Part shown: positions 23,609-34,925 of the stretch, piece after piece
Layout: each line of letters opens with the position of its first letter
How positions within the stretch are numbered: position 1 is the first letter of the stretch
NCBI GenBank assembly: GCA_035771165.1
Contig: JAWNZC010000353.1
Span: 1,571,501-1,635,500 of the forward strand
Length of the DNA: 64,000 bases
Direction of reading: 5' to 3'
DNA from: Paragorgia papillata
Lineage: Eukaryota > Cnidaria > Anthozoa > Scleralcyonacea > Coralliidae
Position numbers and translations under genes: made by a program
The notes under the pieces: model-generated
What the model was told of the DNA's origin: nothing
The model's input: the letters and a program-made list of their open reading frames with translations, nothing else
Databases searched by the model: none

Positions 23609-24309
23609 GGAATGTTCAATGCTGTGAACACAGTAAACAGAATGTTTCAAGCAGTACTAAAATAAATCTCTTTAATGGGAAGATTTTCACCAACATAGCT
23701 AAATGAAAGGTGTATATAAGCAACAAAACTTTATATAAAACTTATCTAGTAAGTACGCTATAATTACAGTATTAGTTTTTCCGAAGTCTTCCTTGCACAC
23801 ACAACATTAGTTGTCCCTAGTTCTCACAGACTATTTTTGTTAATGATGTTGTAAGTTGAAGTATACATGTATGATGGAAGGTAATGCCTGTGAATGTACT
23901 CATTGTACTGGCTTGATTATTTTTCACTATTTATTAAGACTTTAGAAGGCAAAGAAATAGCAACTATACTTTGTTATCTCTTAAGACTTCGCGATATTTC
24001 CAAGTTTTGGGAGAGATTTTCTCGACCAGTGTTTTAGGCGGCTGTTTTCTCAGGCTATTCATATTCGTTAATGAAAACTGTTTTACATCACACATTTTGA
24101 TATCAGAAAACGTATTTTAACATTATGATACAACATTGAAAACTTAATGGATGATTTATTTTTAACTAAACATGAATGTCTTTAATGGAATTTATAAGGC
24201 GACTATTTTTACACCATTTCATTATTAGGAGGCAAAGAAATAATTTAGCAACTGTTGAAAACAAAAAAAAATGGAATATTGGAATATGTCAATGAATTAC
24301 AATGAATTA

Positions 24310-24661
24310 CTGTCGTGGCAATAGAAATTTCTGTAAAATATTGTTGCAATATATTCCTCAAGTTGAATAATTCGTTTGATAAGATTTGTGGACAACTTCC
24401 TATCTGGCATTGCGAACCGAACATGAAGAATGGGACAACTCATGGTAACCGTTACTGGGGAAGGTCAGCGGTTTTGACATTGTACATTGTACATTGTACA
24501 TTGTACATTGGCAAATAATCTTATTTCTTATTGCAATTGGCTATTTAAGAACCAGAAACCAATTAAATTCAAAACAGGAAGTTAGCAATAATTTTCATCA
24601 AATGAATTGGTCAACTTGAGGAATATATTGCAACGTTACTTCAGGAACACTGCCACGACAG
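24310..24661. mobile_element. 352-bp TA-flanked MITE
   Basis: Ends CTGTCGTGGCA and TGCCACGACAG are perfect inverses. Both are flanked by TA, and inner sequence AATATATTCCTCAAGTTGA is inverted as TCAACTTGAGGAATATATT. A TA target duplication points to Tc1/mariner-type mobilisation. A short TACATTG tandem run (about 24478-24510) lies inside. No transposase. Confidence 0.8.
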
Positions 24662-25400
24662 TAAGCTTATATAAGAACCTTACTCACCAGTAACAGAAAT
24701 TTGATTGGCATCACACAATCATTACAGTACTTGCAAAGTATGAAAGGATTGGACACAACTGACCAAGGCAACCAAAAAGAGGAGGAAAATTAAACATATG
24801 TAAATATGCATAAAATATAATAATTATTTCATACTAGTGACGTCTAGCAGTCTGCGATAGAAATAAAGTCTAAAATGTCAAATACATGTAACAACGAAAT
24901 AACTTATACCGAAGGAACCTCACCAAAGATTGGGAAAGAAGAAAAAATGACTTGAAACATACTTGTAAAAGACCATTAACATTTATAAGAAGCTTGGACT
25001 TCAACACACGACAGCCAACACTAATTTCATAGTATAAAATGTTTTACATGTATATTGGATAATCAAAAAGGAAATTTACCCATTTCTTGAATATATTTGA
25101 ACCTACAGGACTAGAAATCTGAGGATAATGGGATTTATGCAATAAACAATATTAAAACTACCTGTGTGTTGTTTGTGTCGCTACAACTCCCCCCGGTTCA
25201 TAGTGGCTATTTTGTCACACATGGCACACGTGAAATGTCACACTCCAGCGATTAAAGAATCAGGCAATGTTCATTAGAGGAACGTGATACGTGTCTGCTC
25301 AGAAGAGTGATGCAATATCCGTAACTTGTAGTCAGCGTTTCCTTGGCCCCGGGCTCAGCATTGTTGGCACCGTTTCTCGAGTGGTTCTTCACGTTTTTTT

Positions 25401-26790
25401 ATGCCTCGTATTTCCAAAAGTAATCAAGCATCTGCCTCATTAAACGAGCTCGTATCCTTAATGACAGAGCCCACTTCCTCGCCAGTTCCACAGCCTATGG
25501 TGACATTAAACGGAGATTTGTCGTCGGCTTCTTTGCTGTCTTCGTTACCCTCGACTGCTTGGGTGTTTTGCCAACAACAATAGCTGGTTCAGCTTCGGTG
25601 GTCGCCTCACATCCTGTCCAGCCGTCAATGGCTCAGCCTACAATGTTTGGGCTAAGGTTAGGTCCTCGACTGACGTCGTCAATGTCGTTTTCCTCGTCTC
25701 TGGCTTCATCTTCGATGCAAACGAATTTTTGCGCCATTTTGCCAACAGCTGGTTCGCCATTCGTCTTTGGCACAAGGCCCCTTACAGGTCCTCAGTCCTC
25801 TGTACCGCAGTCTCCCAGTGGTTTGACTTCGTTTCAAGGCCCATCCCAGTTTCCGTCATCGCGTGGTCCCACCTCAATGCTGCTGTCCTCCTTACCTGCC
25901 ATGGCTTGGCCTTCCTCCACCACCGCTGGATCAACGTTTGTCCACCCAGGTCTACCAAATATTCCCCAGCCACCATCACACCTCTGGTGCCAGGAGTGTG
26001 CAACAGCGCCTCCCCCTTTATCCGGTCCCACTTCTCTTCCTGGAATGGTTTCATCACCGGCCGTAGATCATTTATCAGGTATGAACTTTCCTTCTTTGTT
26101 TGGTTCCGGGGGAAGTGAGGCGCTAGCCCCTGCCTCAGGGGCTTACCCTCCTCTCAGCACGGCCATTGTCTTTGGGCCTGAGTTCCACCCGATTCCTTAC
26201 AAGGTTGTTGCCGCTATTACGTAGGGCCAATTTGTGGAACTTTCTGTACTGATCCGCACTCCTCCTGACGATCCGCCCTTCCCACTGTGACCATTGACGG
26301 TACCGTGGTTATTTCACCATCTATCGGCAAACGCCGCTAACCTCTTGACGTCATCCAGTGGATTCATCCGTTTGGCATTTACTCCGTGGCACTGTCAACT
26401 TCTTTTTCCCAGCGATCTCGTGATCTCATGCTCTAGCAGCTATTTATCCTCCGCACTTACTCTCAATTTGGCGGCTCATCTTGGCGCAGTTGCGGTGAGG
26501 CCTTCCACGCTGTCATTGGTTCACGTAGCCTACCACCTTCATCGACCACCTCGGCTGTTGCTTCTCCATCATCCAACCTCATCTGCCGTTCGTGGGACAG
26601 TGGAACATGTGCGGCCCCCCGTAAACCGTGTCGTTATTTGCGAGGTTCCATTCTGCGGGGGTGATCACCGACGTATATCCTGTCCCTCCGAGAAAGCTCC
26701 TTGGGTGAAGTCAAACGTCAACGCCGCGTGTAATTTACGTGCCTGTCGATGCAGTTGGCTTGCGCAGTCTTTGTATAGATTGCTCTTGTA
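25401..26790 (+). pseudogene. DIRS-like gag remnant
   Basis: A start at 25401 (MPRISKSNQAS) opens a Ser/Pro-rich region that breaks frame near 25575 and continues from 25559 to 26224 (221 residues: many S, P, G and T). After 26224 the remaining gag reads in other frames. A conserved gag block (V-V-A-A-I-T, then Q-F-V-E-L-S) straddles the stop at 26222. A likely Cys/His-containing end is near 26640-26700. Function by analogy: nucleic-acid-binding structural protein. At least three frame changes, so inactive. Confidence 0.6.
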
Positions 26791-27649
26791 ACCCTTACGT
26801 GCAGCTATTTTGCAGCTGTTTTTTACATTGTTTCACGCAGTTTACGAGCTGTTTGCGTAGTTATGCAACTCTCGGCACGGCTCTTGGCGCAGCCTTGATT
26901 CATCTCGTGCAAATATTGTCCATACCTGCTTGCCGAGCTGTGTATAGTCAACGAAATCTCGATTTTGAGAGTTTATTTATTTGTTGACCATTTTATGACG
27001 TTTTTTGACGTAGAAAATTTCTACCTACAACTTACATCACATACGCCAGAGGGATTTGCTCTGATAAATTGCATGTACGTTTGAACTTGGTCATCACCAC
27101 GACGGCGATGGATTTTCTTAATTGGAGTTACCACGAGACAAGCCGTGCTGGTGAATGTGCTTCTTCTCTAGTAAACCTCTGAACACACTTGGAACTGTCT
27201 TACAATTTCGGTGAGGTACAAGTTGAGGTACATGTAAGATATTAGTTTCTACAACTGACAACTGTGTTTCTTGGTAGGAGATATTACGGTTGTTTTCTTT
27301 TATTTTTAGGTGTATATTGCCAATATTGGTGTGGTTCATTGTGTTTGTGCTGATCAGCATTCTGATCAGACGGTACTATCTGCGTGTGTGTATTTTTACT
27401 TATACAAATTCTGCAAAATAATCTGATGGGCTCAATGGTAAATTGCTGTATAATTTAATTAAAGCTCTAGATTTGTCAAAACATATTAACCACATGACAT
27501 TGCATTGACAGTAGAGAAAAAGGCATGATTATTTAATATTTGTATATTAATTGTGGGTATATCCTGTCAAAACCCCTGCCATATCATGTCAAGGGATAAG
27601 TTATGGTAACTTGTAGTTTTCAATTTTATAATTTAGTAATATAATTTAA

Positions 27650-28515
27650 CAGTGGCGAAACTTTGGGCTAGGGTGCCCCTGGCCCAAACTGAAAAGTCCC
27701 CCCCCCTCCCGGCCCTGGGGGACCATGCCCCAGAAGTGCATTTTCGGCGATTGCTGCGAGGAATTTTACAAAAAAATTAATCGGTATAACAAGGGGAAAT
27801 TCATCATTATATCAAACGTTTGTTAGATTATGAGAATATTTATCAACCCGTCATGCGTTGATACCGGCAGGCGAAGCCGTGTTACATCAAGAATATAGTC
27901 ACTGACGAAAATACCCTAATCACGTATAAACACCGGGTTTTTTTACAAACAAAACAAAGCAAAACAAAACAAAACAAAACAAAACAAAACAAAACAAAAC
28001 AAAACAGGCTAACCTGGCTCTTACACTGCTGCAATTAAAATAAAAAATCAAACATTTTGTTTTTATGATTTGGGTGAACACAAAAAAGGTTAGTCTAAAT
28101 GCTATACCTGAGATAATACAGGTCTTTTGACAATACACTTCACCTTTATAGTTTATATCCCGCCGTTTGACAGAGAAAACTTCATGATGGACTGGGCATC
28201 GGCAAAAACGGTAATTTGACAGTGAGCAAAAGGCCTGGGACAAGCAGCAGAATAGAAATCCATTTTCGTACCTCTATTAATTACCTGTTGCAACGTTCTG
28301 TAATTTTTTTTGAAACTGTTTGAAACTACGTACCAATATTTAAATGATGGAAAGCTATATCTAGTTCAACGACGACTGACTATTTCCCAATAAATACGTG
28401 AAATTGACGGAATATCGAAATCCCCATAAAGGACATCCGACATCGACTCGGAGGCCCCCCTGTGACAGGGGTCCCGGGCTCTTGCCGGGCAGCGCCTATA
28501 GGAGTTACGCCACTG
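27650..28515. mobile_element. hAT MITE with perfect 8-bp target duplication
   Basis: Ends CAGTGGCGAAAC and, inverted, CAGTGGCGTAAC lie exactly between two copies of TAATTTAA (27642-27649 and 28516-28523). The 866-base interior contains an (AAAAC)n run (27945-28006) and GC-rich patches near both ends, but no transposase. The CAGTGGCG terminus and 8-bp duplication are typical of hAT elements. Confidence 0.92.
27945..28006. repeat. (AAAAC)n microsatellite
   Basis: A near-perfect pentanucleotide run inside the hAT MITE. Confidence 0.95.
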
Positions 28516-28611
28516 TAATTTAATAATAATAAAGAAGAAATGTGTAAATACTCTGTCTATTGTAACTAATATTAAATTTTTGGATTTCCCAGCTTCCTTC
28601 GCAGCAATTCT

Positions 28612-29520
28612 GTGGGCTCTTTTTGGGTGGAGTGGGCAACCTCTGGTGGAGTGGGAAAACTCGGGGGGAATGGGCAATCTGGGGTGGTGTGGGCAACATT
28701 GGGTGGAGTAGGCAATCTTGGGTGGAGTGGGCAATCTTGGGTGGATTGGGCAAACTCGGATGGAGTGGGCAAACTCGGATGGAGTCGGCAAACTCGGTTT
28801 GGAGTGGGCCAATCTTGGGTGGAGTGGGCAATCTTGGGTGGAGGGAGTGGGCAATCTTGGGTGGAGTGGGCAACCTTGGGTAGAGTGTGCAAACTCGGGT
28901 GCAGTGGGCAAACTTGGGTGGAGTAGGCAATCTTGGGTGGAGTGGGCAATATTGGGTGGATTGGGCAAACTCGGATGGAGTGGGCAAACTCGGATGGAGT
29001 CGGCAAACTCGATTTGGAGTGGGCCAATCTTGGGTGGAGTGGGCAATCTTGGGTGGAGTGGGAATCTTGGGTGGGGTTTGCCCAACTCGGATGCAGTGGG
29101 AAAACTCGGTTTGGAGTGGGCAAACTCGGATGGAGTGGGCAAACTTGGTTTGGAGTGGGCCAATCTTGGGTGGATTGGGCAAACTCGGATGGAGTGGGAA
29201 AACTCGGTTTGGAGTGGGCAAACTCGGATGGAGTGGGCAAACTCGGTTTGGAGTGGGCCAATCTTGGGTGGAGTGGGCAATCTTGGGTGGATTGGGCAAC
29301 CTTGGATGGTGTGGGCAAACTCGGTTTGGAGTGGGCCAATCTTGGGTGGAGTGGGCAATCTTGAGTGGAGTGGGCAATCTTGGGTGGAGGGAGTGGGCAA
29401 TCTTGGGTGGAGTGGGCAACCTTGGGTAGAGTGTGCAAACTCGGGTGCAGTGGGCAAACTTGGGTGGAGTGGGCAATTTTGGGTGGAGTGGGCAAACTCG
29501 CGTGCAGTAGGCAAATTTGT
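28612..29520. repeat. ~19-bp G-rich minisatellite with higher-order structure
   Basis: About 45 units of GGTGGAGTGGGCAATCTTG and the variant GGATGGAGTGGGCAAACTC, with 22-bp forms containing GGTTTGGAGTGGGCC. Blocks of variants recur in the same order (for example near 28690-28930 and 29280-29470), showing segmental amplification. Lack of stops creates long frames on both strands, which are not genes. Confidence 0.95.
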
Positions 29521-29719
29521 TAAACCCTGACCTATTTTTCCCAGCTTGTTTCTACGGATCCCATCCCCTTTTTCGTAACAAATATTTCAAGAACTGATCT
29601 GGCTACCCTCCCAGTATAGGGGATATTTCAGTCCTGGTCCTCGCCGAGTTTTCTAGGGAACTCCTACACTGCCCAAGTCCACAGAAAGTTTTGTTCTGAC
29701 AGGTATTCAGCAAGGATTC

Positions 29720-30320
29720 CGTATTGGATTTATTCCTGATATGATCTCTTTACGCTCTCACTCTCGCATCTTAATATCATCCGCTGAGCATCCAACGGTC
29801 ATTGACAACTACTTGGCAGAGGAAATTTCTCGGCGCCGCGTAGCTGTCCCCTTTTCCGCACCACCTCTAGCAAACCTGCACGTCAGCCCATTTGGGGTCG
29901 TTCTCAAGCGGTCCCAACGGAGTTAGTGGCGCTTGATTCTCGACCTCTCTTCACGGACTGGACCAAGTGTTAACGACGGGATTCCTAAGGAACCCTACTC
30001 TATACACTACATTATCACTGATGACGCCATCCGAGAACTTATTTCTCTAAGACCTGGGGCACTTATGGCCAAATTCGATGTCGAATCGCAACATTCCAAT
30101 CCATCCAGAAGACCGTTTTCTGTTCAGTATGAAATGGCGAGACCAGTTTTACATTGATCTTGTCCTTCCATTTGGTTTGCGTTCTGCATCCTTTCTGTTT
30201 GATACCACAGCCTCGGCAGTTCGCTGGATCCTTTCCAATAACTATCAAGTGGCACCACTACTGTACTATTTTGACGACGTTCTGACCATGGATCCTCCGG
30301 ATTCTCCCCAGCGCTAGGTT
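29720..30320 (+). pseudogene. DIRS-like reverse transcriptase fragment
   Basis: Pieces in three frames give, in order, the RT entry region (E-I-S-R-R-R-V-A-V-P-F, then LHVSPFGVV), LILDLSSRTGPSVNDGIP, AKFDVES (block A), NIPIHPEDRFLFSMKW, LPFGLRSASFLFD, and a catalytic block C reading LLYYFDDVL. This order is characteristic of DIRS/Ngaro RTs. Frame changes near 29926, 30080 and 30320 and internal stops make it inactive. Confidence 0.8.
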
Positions 30321-30454
30321 CACGTCTCCACTGCTTTTGATGTTTTCCGCCGTCTTGGCCACCCACTCCACCCATCCAAATGCATGGCCCCTCTACCGCG
30401 CTAGTGTTTCTCGGTTTCTACTGTTTCTACACGCCAAACTGCTCGCCTCCCGGA

Positions 30455-31324
30455 TGATAAGATGGCTTCTATCCTGGACCTCATCCGCTCTTGGGTGGGC
30501 CGGCGCACTTGTCATCGCCAGGAGCAGGAGCTCGAATCCTTGATTGGAATGCTTTTTACTACATGGCTTGTTTCCACCCGTCGTCTTGCACCATCATCAA
30601 TGTCGGTTTATCTCTTCGCTGTGCGTACCATGCACATTGATCATGGTTTTTCCGATCCCATGGTAGCTACTCCTCGCCTCCATCGCCTCACCCGGGGTAT
30701 CAAGCGTTCTGCATCTCCCTCGCAGCTTTCACGTTTACCAATCACGCGTCCGTTACTTAGTGTAATCCAACGCTTCCTATCCGAGGACTCTTTTGACCAC
30801 CGTATATTCTGGCCTGCGTGCTGCCAGGCTTTCCTTGGTTTTCCCGCGTGGCAAAGTTTACGTCTTCCTCCCCCTTCGATCCTGGCTCCCACCTCTCAAT
30901 CTCCGATGTCTCCGTGGATTCCGCTGGTGTCATCCATCTTAACATCAAATCGTCTAAGACCGACCCCTTCCGCAAAAGCGTGATCCTTCATATAGGTCCA
31001 TCCGGGCATTCTATTTGTGCCGTGGCCGCTCTACGCGCCTACCTCGTTCTTCGGGGAAATTCACCTGGTCCATTGTTTTTTACGTCGTCTTCGGTTGCAT
31101 TGTCTCCACACCTCGTGAATAAGTGGCTCCGCTCCATATTTACAGCAGCTGGATTTGGTTCTTCGTATAGCAGCCACAGTTTTCGCATAGGAGCGGCAAC
31201 ATCAGCAGCCTCTGCCGGAGTTCCGGATCACTTAATAAAGACCCTCGGTTGCTGGTCTAGCAACGCGTACCTTCGATACATACGCACAGCCCCAGGTGTA
31301 CTTATTGCCGTCGCTCGGATCTAG
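30455..31324 (+). pseudogene. DIRS-like tyrosine recombinase
   Basis: An N-terminal SAM-like part (ASILDLIRSWVGRR, then MLFTTWLVSTRRL) sits in one frame to about 30850. The catalytic core continues in another frame (30818-31324, 168 residues). The core retains every active-site class: an early Arg (residue 10, S-R-V-A-K-F), Lys in KSSKTDPF (44-51), H-S-F-R (120-123), Trp146 and Tyr151/Tyr154 in AYLRYIR. The fold cuts and joins DNA to integrate a circular intermediate by family knowledge. A single frame change separates the N-terminal part from the core. Confidence 0.85.
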
Positions 31325-31714
31325 GCTTGATGCGTCACATTGCTGCTGCTTTAGAAGAGGTTCGCGTTCCTCGAAACCCTCGCTCCAGCTAACTGGAGAG
31401 GTGGCGTTGGAGAGGAGTTTCTCGGTCGCGCAGGTACACCACTATTACCTAAGTTAGTAGGGTCGCGCTTCGAGTGCCAGCGCCAGACTGGTCTGCCAGG
31501 CCTTGGCGACTCGCTTGCTTGGTGGTGTAATCATTGCCGGCGCGATATACCCACCGAGGATTGCGACCCTCCAAATTGTACGTCTATTTAATAACTTAAT
31601 CTATGCATCCTTGTATCTCGTTACTACACAGCTCTGTCATTAACAAAAATTTAAAATGCTCAAAGGTTTTAATAATATACAAGTACACAAATCAAAACAC
31701 CCAATAATCGACTA

Positions 31715-31927
31715 TTAACACTTTGAGGCCCGGACCTCTCCCTGTGCTGAATAAAATCGTCTGGCGTTAGCCAGAATAAATATTAAAGACTCGTCGTCAG
31801 GCTTCAAAGTGTTAAAGACATAGGGTTTAACACTTTGAGGCCTAGACCTCTCCCTGTACTGAATAAAATCGTCTGGCGTTAGCCAGAATAAACCTTAAAG
31901 ACTCGGCGTCAGGCTTCAAAGTGTTAA
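31715..31927. repeat. two tandem copies of the palindromic element
   Basis: Copies at 31715-31815 and 31827-31927 each run from TTAACACTTTGAGGC to its inverse GCTTCAAAGTGTTAA, with the central TCTGGCGTTAGCCAGA. They are nearly identical, separated by 11 bases, and sit just past the DIRS-like element. Confidence 0.9.
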
Positions 31928-31930
31928 AAT

Positions 31931-32515
31931 ACCAAATTGATAACGAAAGCCAAAGAAATTTCATATCACAACAAATAAGAACCAGTAGCTAGCCAATAAA
32001 TACTAAAATTTTATTGACCTTACCTTGATGGATGGCTGCGATATTTTCAAGATTCAAATACTGCAATGTTTGTCTTGTCTTTTTGCGGTAAGGTTCTTGG
32101 TTCAACTGGAATTTGGTAGCTTGTAGTCAAATGTCTCTGCCAGAATAACATGTTACTTTGGTAAGGATTTTCTGTCTATTCTCGTCGCAAACAAAAAGCC
32201 TTTCATTAGGATTTTAAGACCACTTGTTCGTTAAGAACCGAATTTCAAACTTTCATTCAAATTTCAAACGAAACTGAGATGACACCGTCCCAAGCTCCAA
32301 TGCACGCCCCACTGCGCGCCTTTCTCCAAGTGCCTGGGTACGACTCTAGTTCGATTTTAATTTTTACATTCATTAGTAGCTTTCTTTAAACATCATATTT
32401 CTCTCAGAAATATGTTAGAAAATCCAAAGAAAAGTATACATATTGATTCGAATTTACTTCATGCACATAGGTTACTAATATAAACTTTTAAGCAAACACT
32501 AAATGATAGATTTAC
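31931..32515. other. no gene recognised
   Basis: AT-rich sequence with no supported exon or repeat. Confidence 0.6.
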
Positions 32516-32517
32516 TA

Positions 32518-33195
32518 AGTGACCACACAGAGAAAATTTTACAGTGTGGGCAGTGCACTGTGTGAAAAACGGCGAACATTCTGAGACCACTGAGTGCACA
32601 ACTAAGTCACAACAGTGTGAAAACTTCACTGTGTGGAGACTGTGTGAATGAATCACTGAGTGACCACAAAGGGAAATTTTTACAGTGTGCATGGGCACTG
32701 TGCGAAAAGTAGCGAACACTCTGTGACCAGTGAGTGAACAACTTAGTCACCAAAGTGTGAAAACTTTACTGTGTGAAAGAATCACTGAGTGACCACACAG
32801 AAAAAAATATTACAGTGTGGGCACTGTGTGAAAAACAGCGAACACTCTGTGGCCACTGAGTGCACAACTCAGTGACCACAGTGTCAAAACTTCATTGTAT
32901 GGTCACCGTAGGAAATAATCACTGAGTGACCACACAGAGAAAATTTTACAGTGTGGGCACTGTGTGAAAAACAGCGAACACTCTGTGACGACTGAGCGAG
33001 CAACTCAGTGACGACACTGTGAAAACTTCACTGTGTGGTCCTGTGTGAAAGAATCACTGAGTGACCGCACAGAAAAAAATTTTACAGTGTGGGCACTGTT
33101 TGAAAAACTGCGAACACTCTGTGGCCACTGAGTGCACAACTCAGTGACCACACTGTGAAAACTTCACTGTGTGGTCACTCTGTGAAAGAATCATT
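32518..33195. repeat. CACTGTGTG-rich tandem array, second locus
   Basis: Five or so units of 120-150 bases contain AATCACTGAGTGACCACACA, TTTTACAGTGTGGGCACTG and GCGAACACTCTGTG. Words and spacing resemble the array at 21190-22340, but the consensus is different, so they are relatives and not copies. Confidence 0.9.
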
Positions 33196-33571
33196 GGATT
33201 AAAAGCGTCAATTATATTACTTTCCAAATCTTTTCTTTATGGAACGGTTTCTGTCATTGATAGTTAAGAAGTATTTTGAAACAGTGACGTTGTAACTTAT
33301 ATCTTTACATAATCTTACTTGGAAATAATTATATCAAAGCCAACCTCGTACTTTGCTACGAGAATTAAGCTTAAGATCAACTAGAAGTTGGCCTTCAACT
33401 GTGTTCTATTTCAAACCACTTCTTCTTTTGTCGAAGAAATTGTCAGTTACATGAAAGTCTTAAATAGAAATGATTTACAATGATAAAATTGGTTTGCGAG
33501 ATTAAGTTTAATTTTGGTTGAATTGTGTGTAGTGCATGCTCACTGGTCAGTGACTCATGTCTCACATAAAT

Positions 33572-33697
<126 letters not shown>

Positions 33698-33698
33698 C

Positions 33699-34182
33699 AA
33701 CGCTCACTACCCTTGTGGAAGTTTGAGCACTCTGGGCCCATGCGCACTTCACGCTATCTGAATGTATTTCACCGATGCTTTCCCACATGCGGTTGTCACC
33801 GACGATCGCATGTGTATAAGTAATTGGTGAAATTCATTCAGATTGTTCCAAGCTACACTGATGAGCTGTTGTACAGCGAAACACCGTGTCTGTAGATTGA
33901 ACTATGTATGCTCCTTCACTTCGGTGTTGTTGAGCACTCTGTGAAGTTTCCGTGGGTACCTATTAGCGATAATGCAACGCTCACTACCCTTGTGGAAGTT
34001 TGAGCACTCTGGGCCCATGCGCACTTCACGCTATCTGAATGTATTTCACCGATGCTTTCCCACATGCGGTTGTCACCGACGATCGCATGTGTATAAGTAA
34101 TTGGTGAAATTCATTCAGATTGTTCCAAGCTACACTGACGAGCTGTTGTACAGCGAAACACCGTGTCTGTAGATTGAACTAT
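33699..34182. repeat. recent direct duplication of ~207 bases
   Basis: The block starting CAACGCTCACTACCCTTGTG is found at 33699-33905 and again at 33976-34182, with only a single difference noticed (T/C in ACTGATGAGC). A 70-base unique spacer separates them. Confidence 0.9.
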
Positions 34183-34587
34183 ATGTATATATATATACTG
34201 TATAAATAAAAACCATGGCGAAGCCGAATTTTTGAACAAAACAAACTTCGAGCTAGGTGTTTTGATATTCGATCAAACACGAATTTCGAGTGTTTCCATA
34301 TCAAACAAATCAGTAAATGACCCGTTCTCAAATGAATTATGTGTTTGGTTTATGAATTTATTAATGAGTTTGAGAAATGCTTTGTATTCAACCTCGTCCC
34401 CAGGGCGTTTGAGGAAGGAAGCGAGCAGGCCGATCAAACGCCATGGGAAAGGCTGGAATCACGTGAGAAAATATTCCAATATATTTGGAAAATTTTCCCG
34501 CCAGATTGACCACCGGGCTTCCGTTCTATGTACGTCAGCTTAAATATTTGAATGAACTGAACTCATTAAATAAGCCGTTGTACAAGT

Positions 34588-34925
34588 CAACACAATTTAT
34601 TGTTTCTACGAGAAATCCAATATGCTAAATTAGCTCAAAATAACCTTAACACACTGAAATAAACAAATACACTTGCCTGGGTTGTTTGTGGTGAGTTTGC
34701 GATGATATGTTGGTTAAGTTTCGTGATTGCTCCAGAATAACAACCCGTCAATATTATTATTACGGGTTGGTCTGCAGCAATCACGAAACTTTTCAAACCA
34801 ACATATCATCGCAAATTCGCCACAAACAACAACCCAGGCAAGTGTATTTTGTTTATTTCGTGTGTAAGGTTATTTTGAGCTATTTTAGCCTGTTGGATTT
34901 CTCGTAGAGACAATAAATTGTGTTT
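34588..34925. mobile_element. foldback element with ~160-bp arms
   Basis: Arms begin AACACAATTTATTGT and mirror at 34925. Inner blocks AACATATCATCGCAAATTCG and GTTTCGTGATTGCT pair around a short centre near 34750. No ORF of note. Confidence 0.85.

Larger units (their letters stand above)
25395..31330 (+). mobile_element. DIRS-like tyrosine-recombinase retrotransposon, interrupted and decayed
   Basis: A Ser/Pro-rich gag-like region (25401-26790) is followed, after about 2.9 kb of unrelated insertions, by an RT region (29720-30320) and a tyrosine recombinase (30540-31324), all on the plus strand. RT plus tyrosine recombinase without integrase defines the DIRS order. The RNase H region expected between RT and recombinase is absent. 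The GC content is clearly higher than the surrounding DNA. Terminal repeats were not identified; a GC-rich segment at 31330-31560 may be the 3' end. Confidence 0.8.

Noticed and set aside
25559..26224. Ser/Pro-rich 221-codon frame as a mucin-like host gene
   Set aside because: Its position before RT and tyrosine recombinase, and the gag-like block at its end, fit a DIRS-like gag better.
28366..29530. Open frames of 180-380 codons on both strands with repetitive Pro/His or Trp/Gly peptides
   Set aside because: They follow the ~19-bp minisatellite, which lacks stop codons in several frames on both strands. The peptides have no domain and exist in every orientation.
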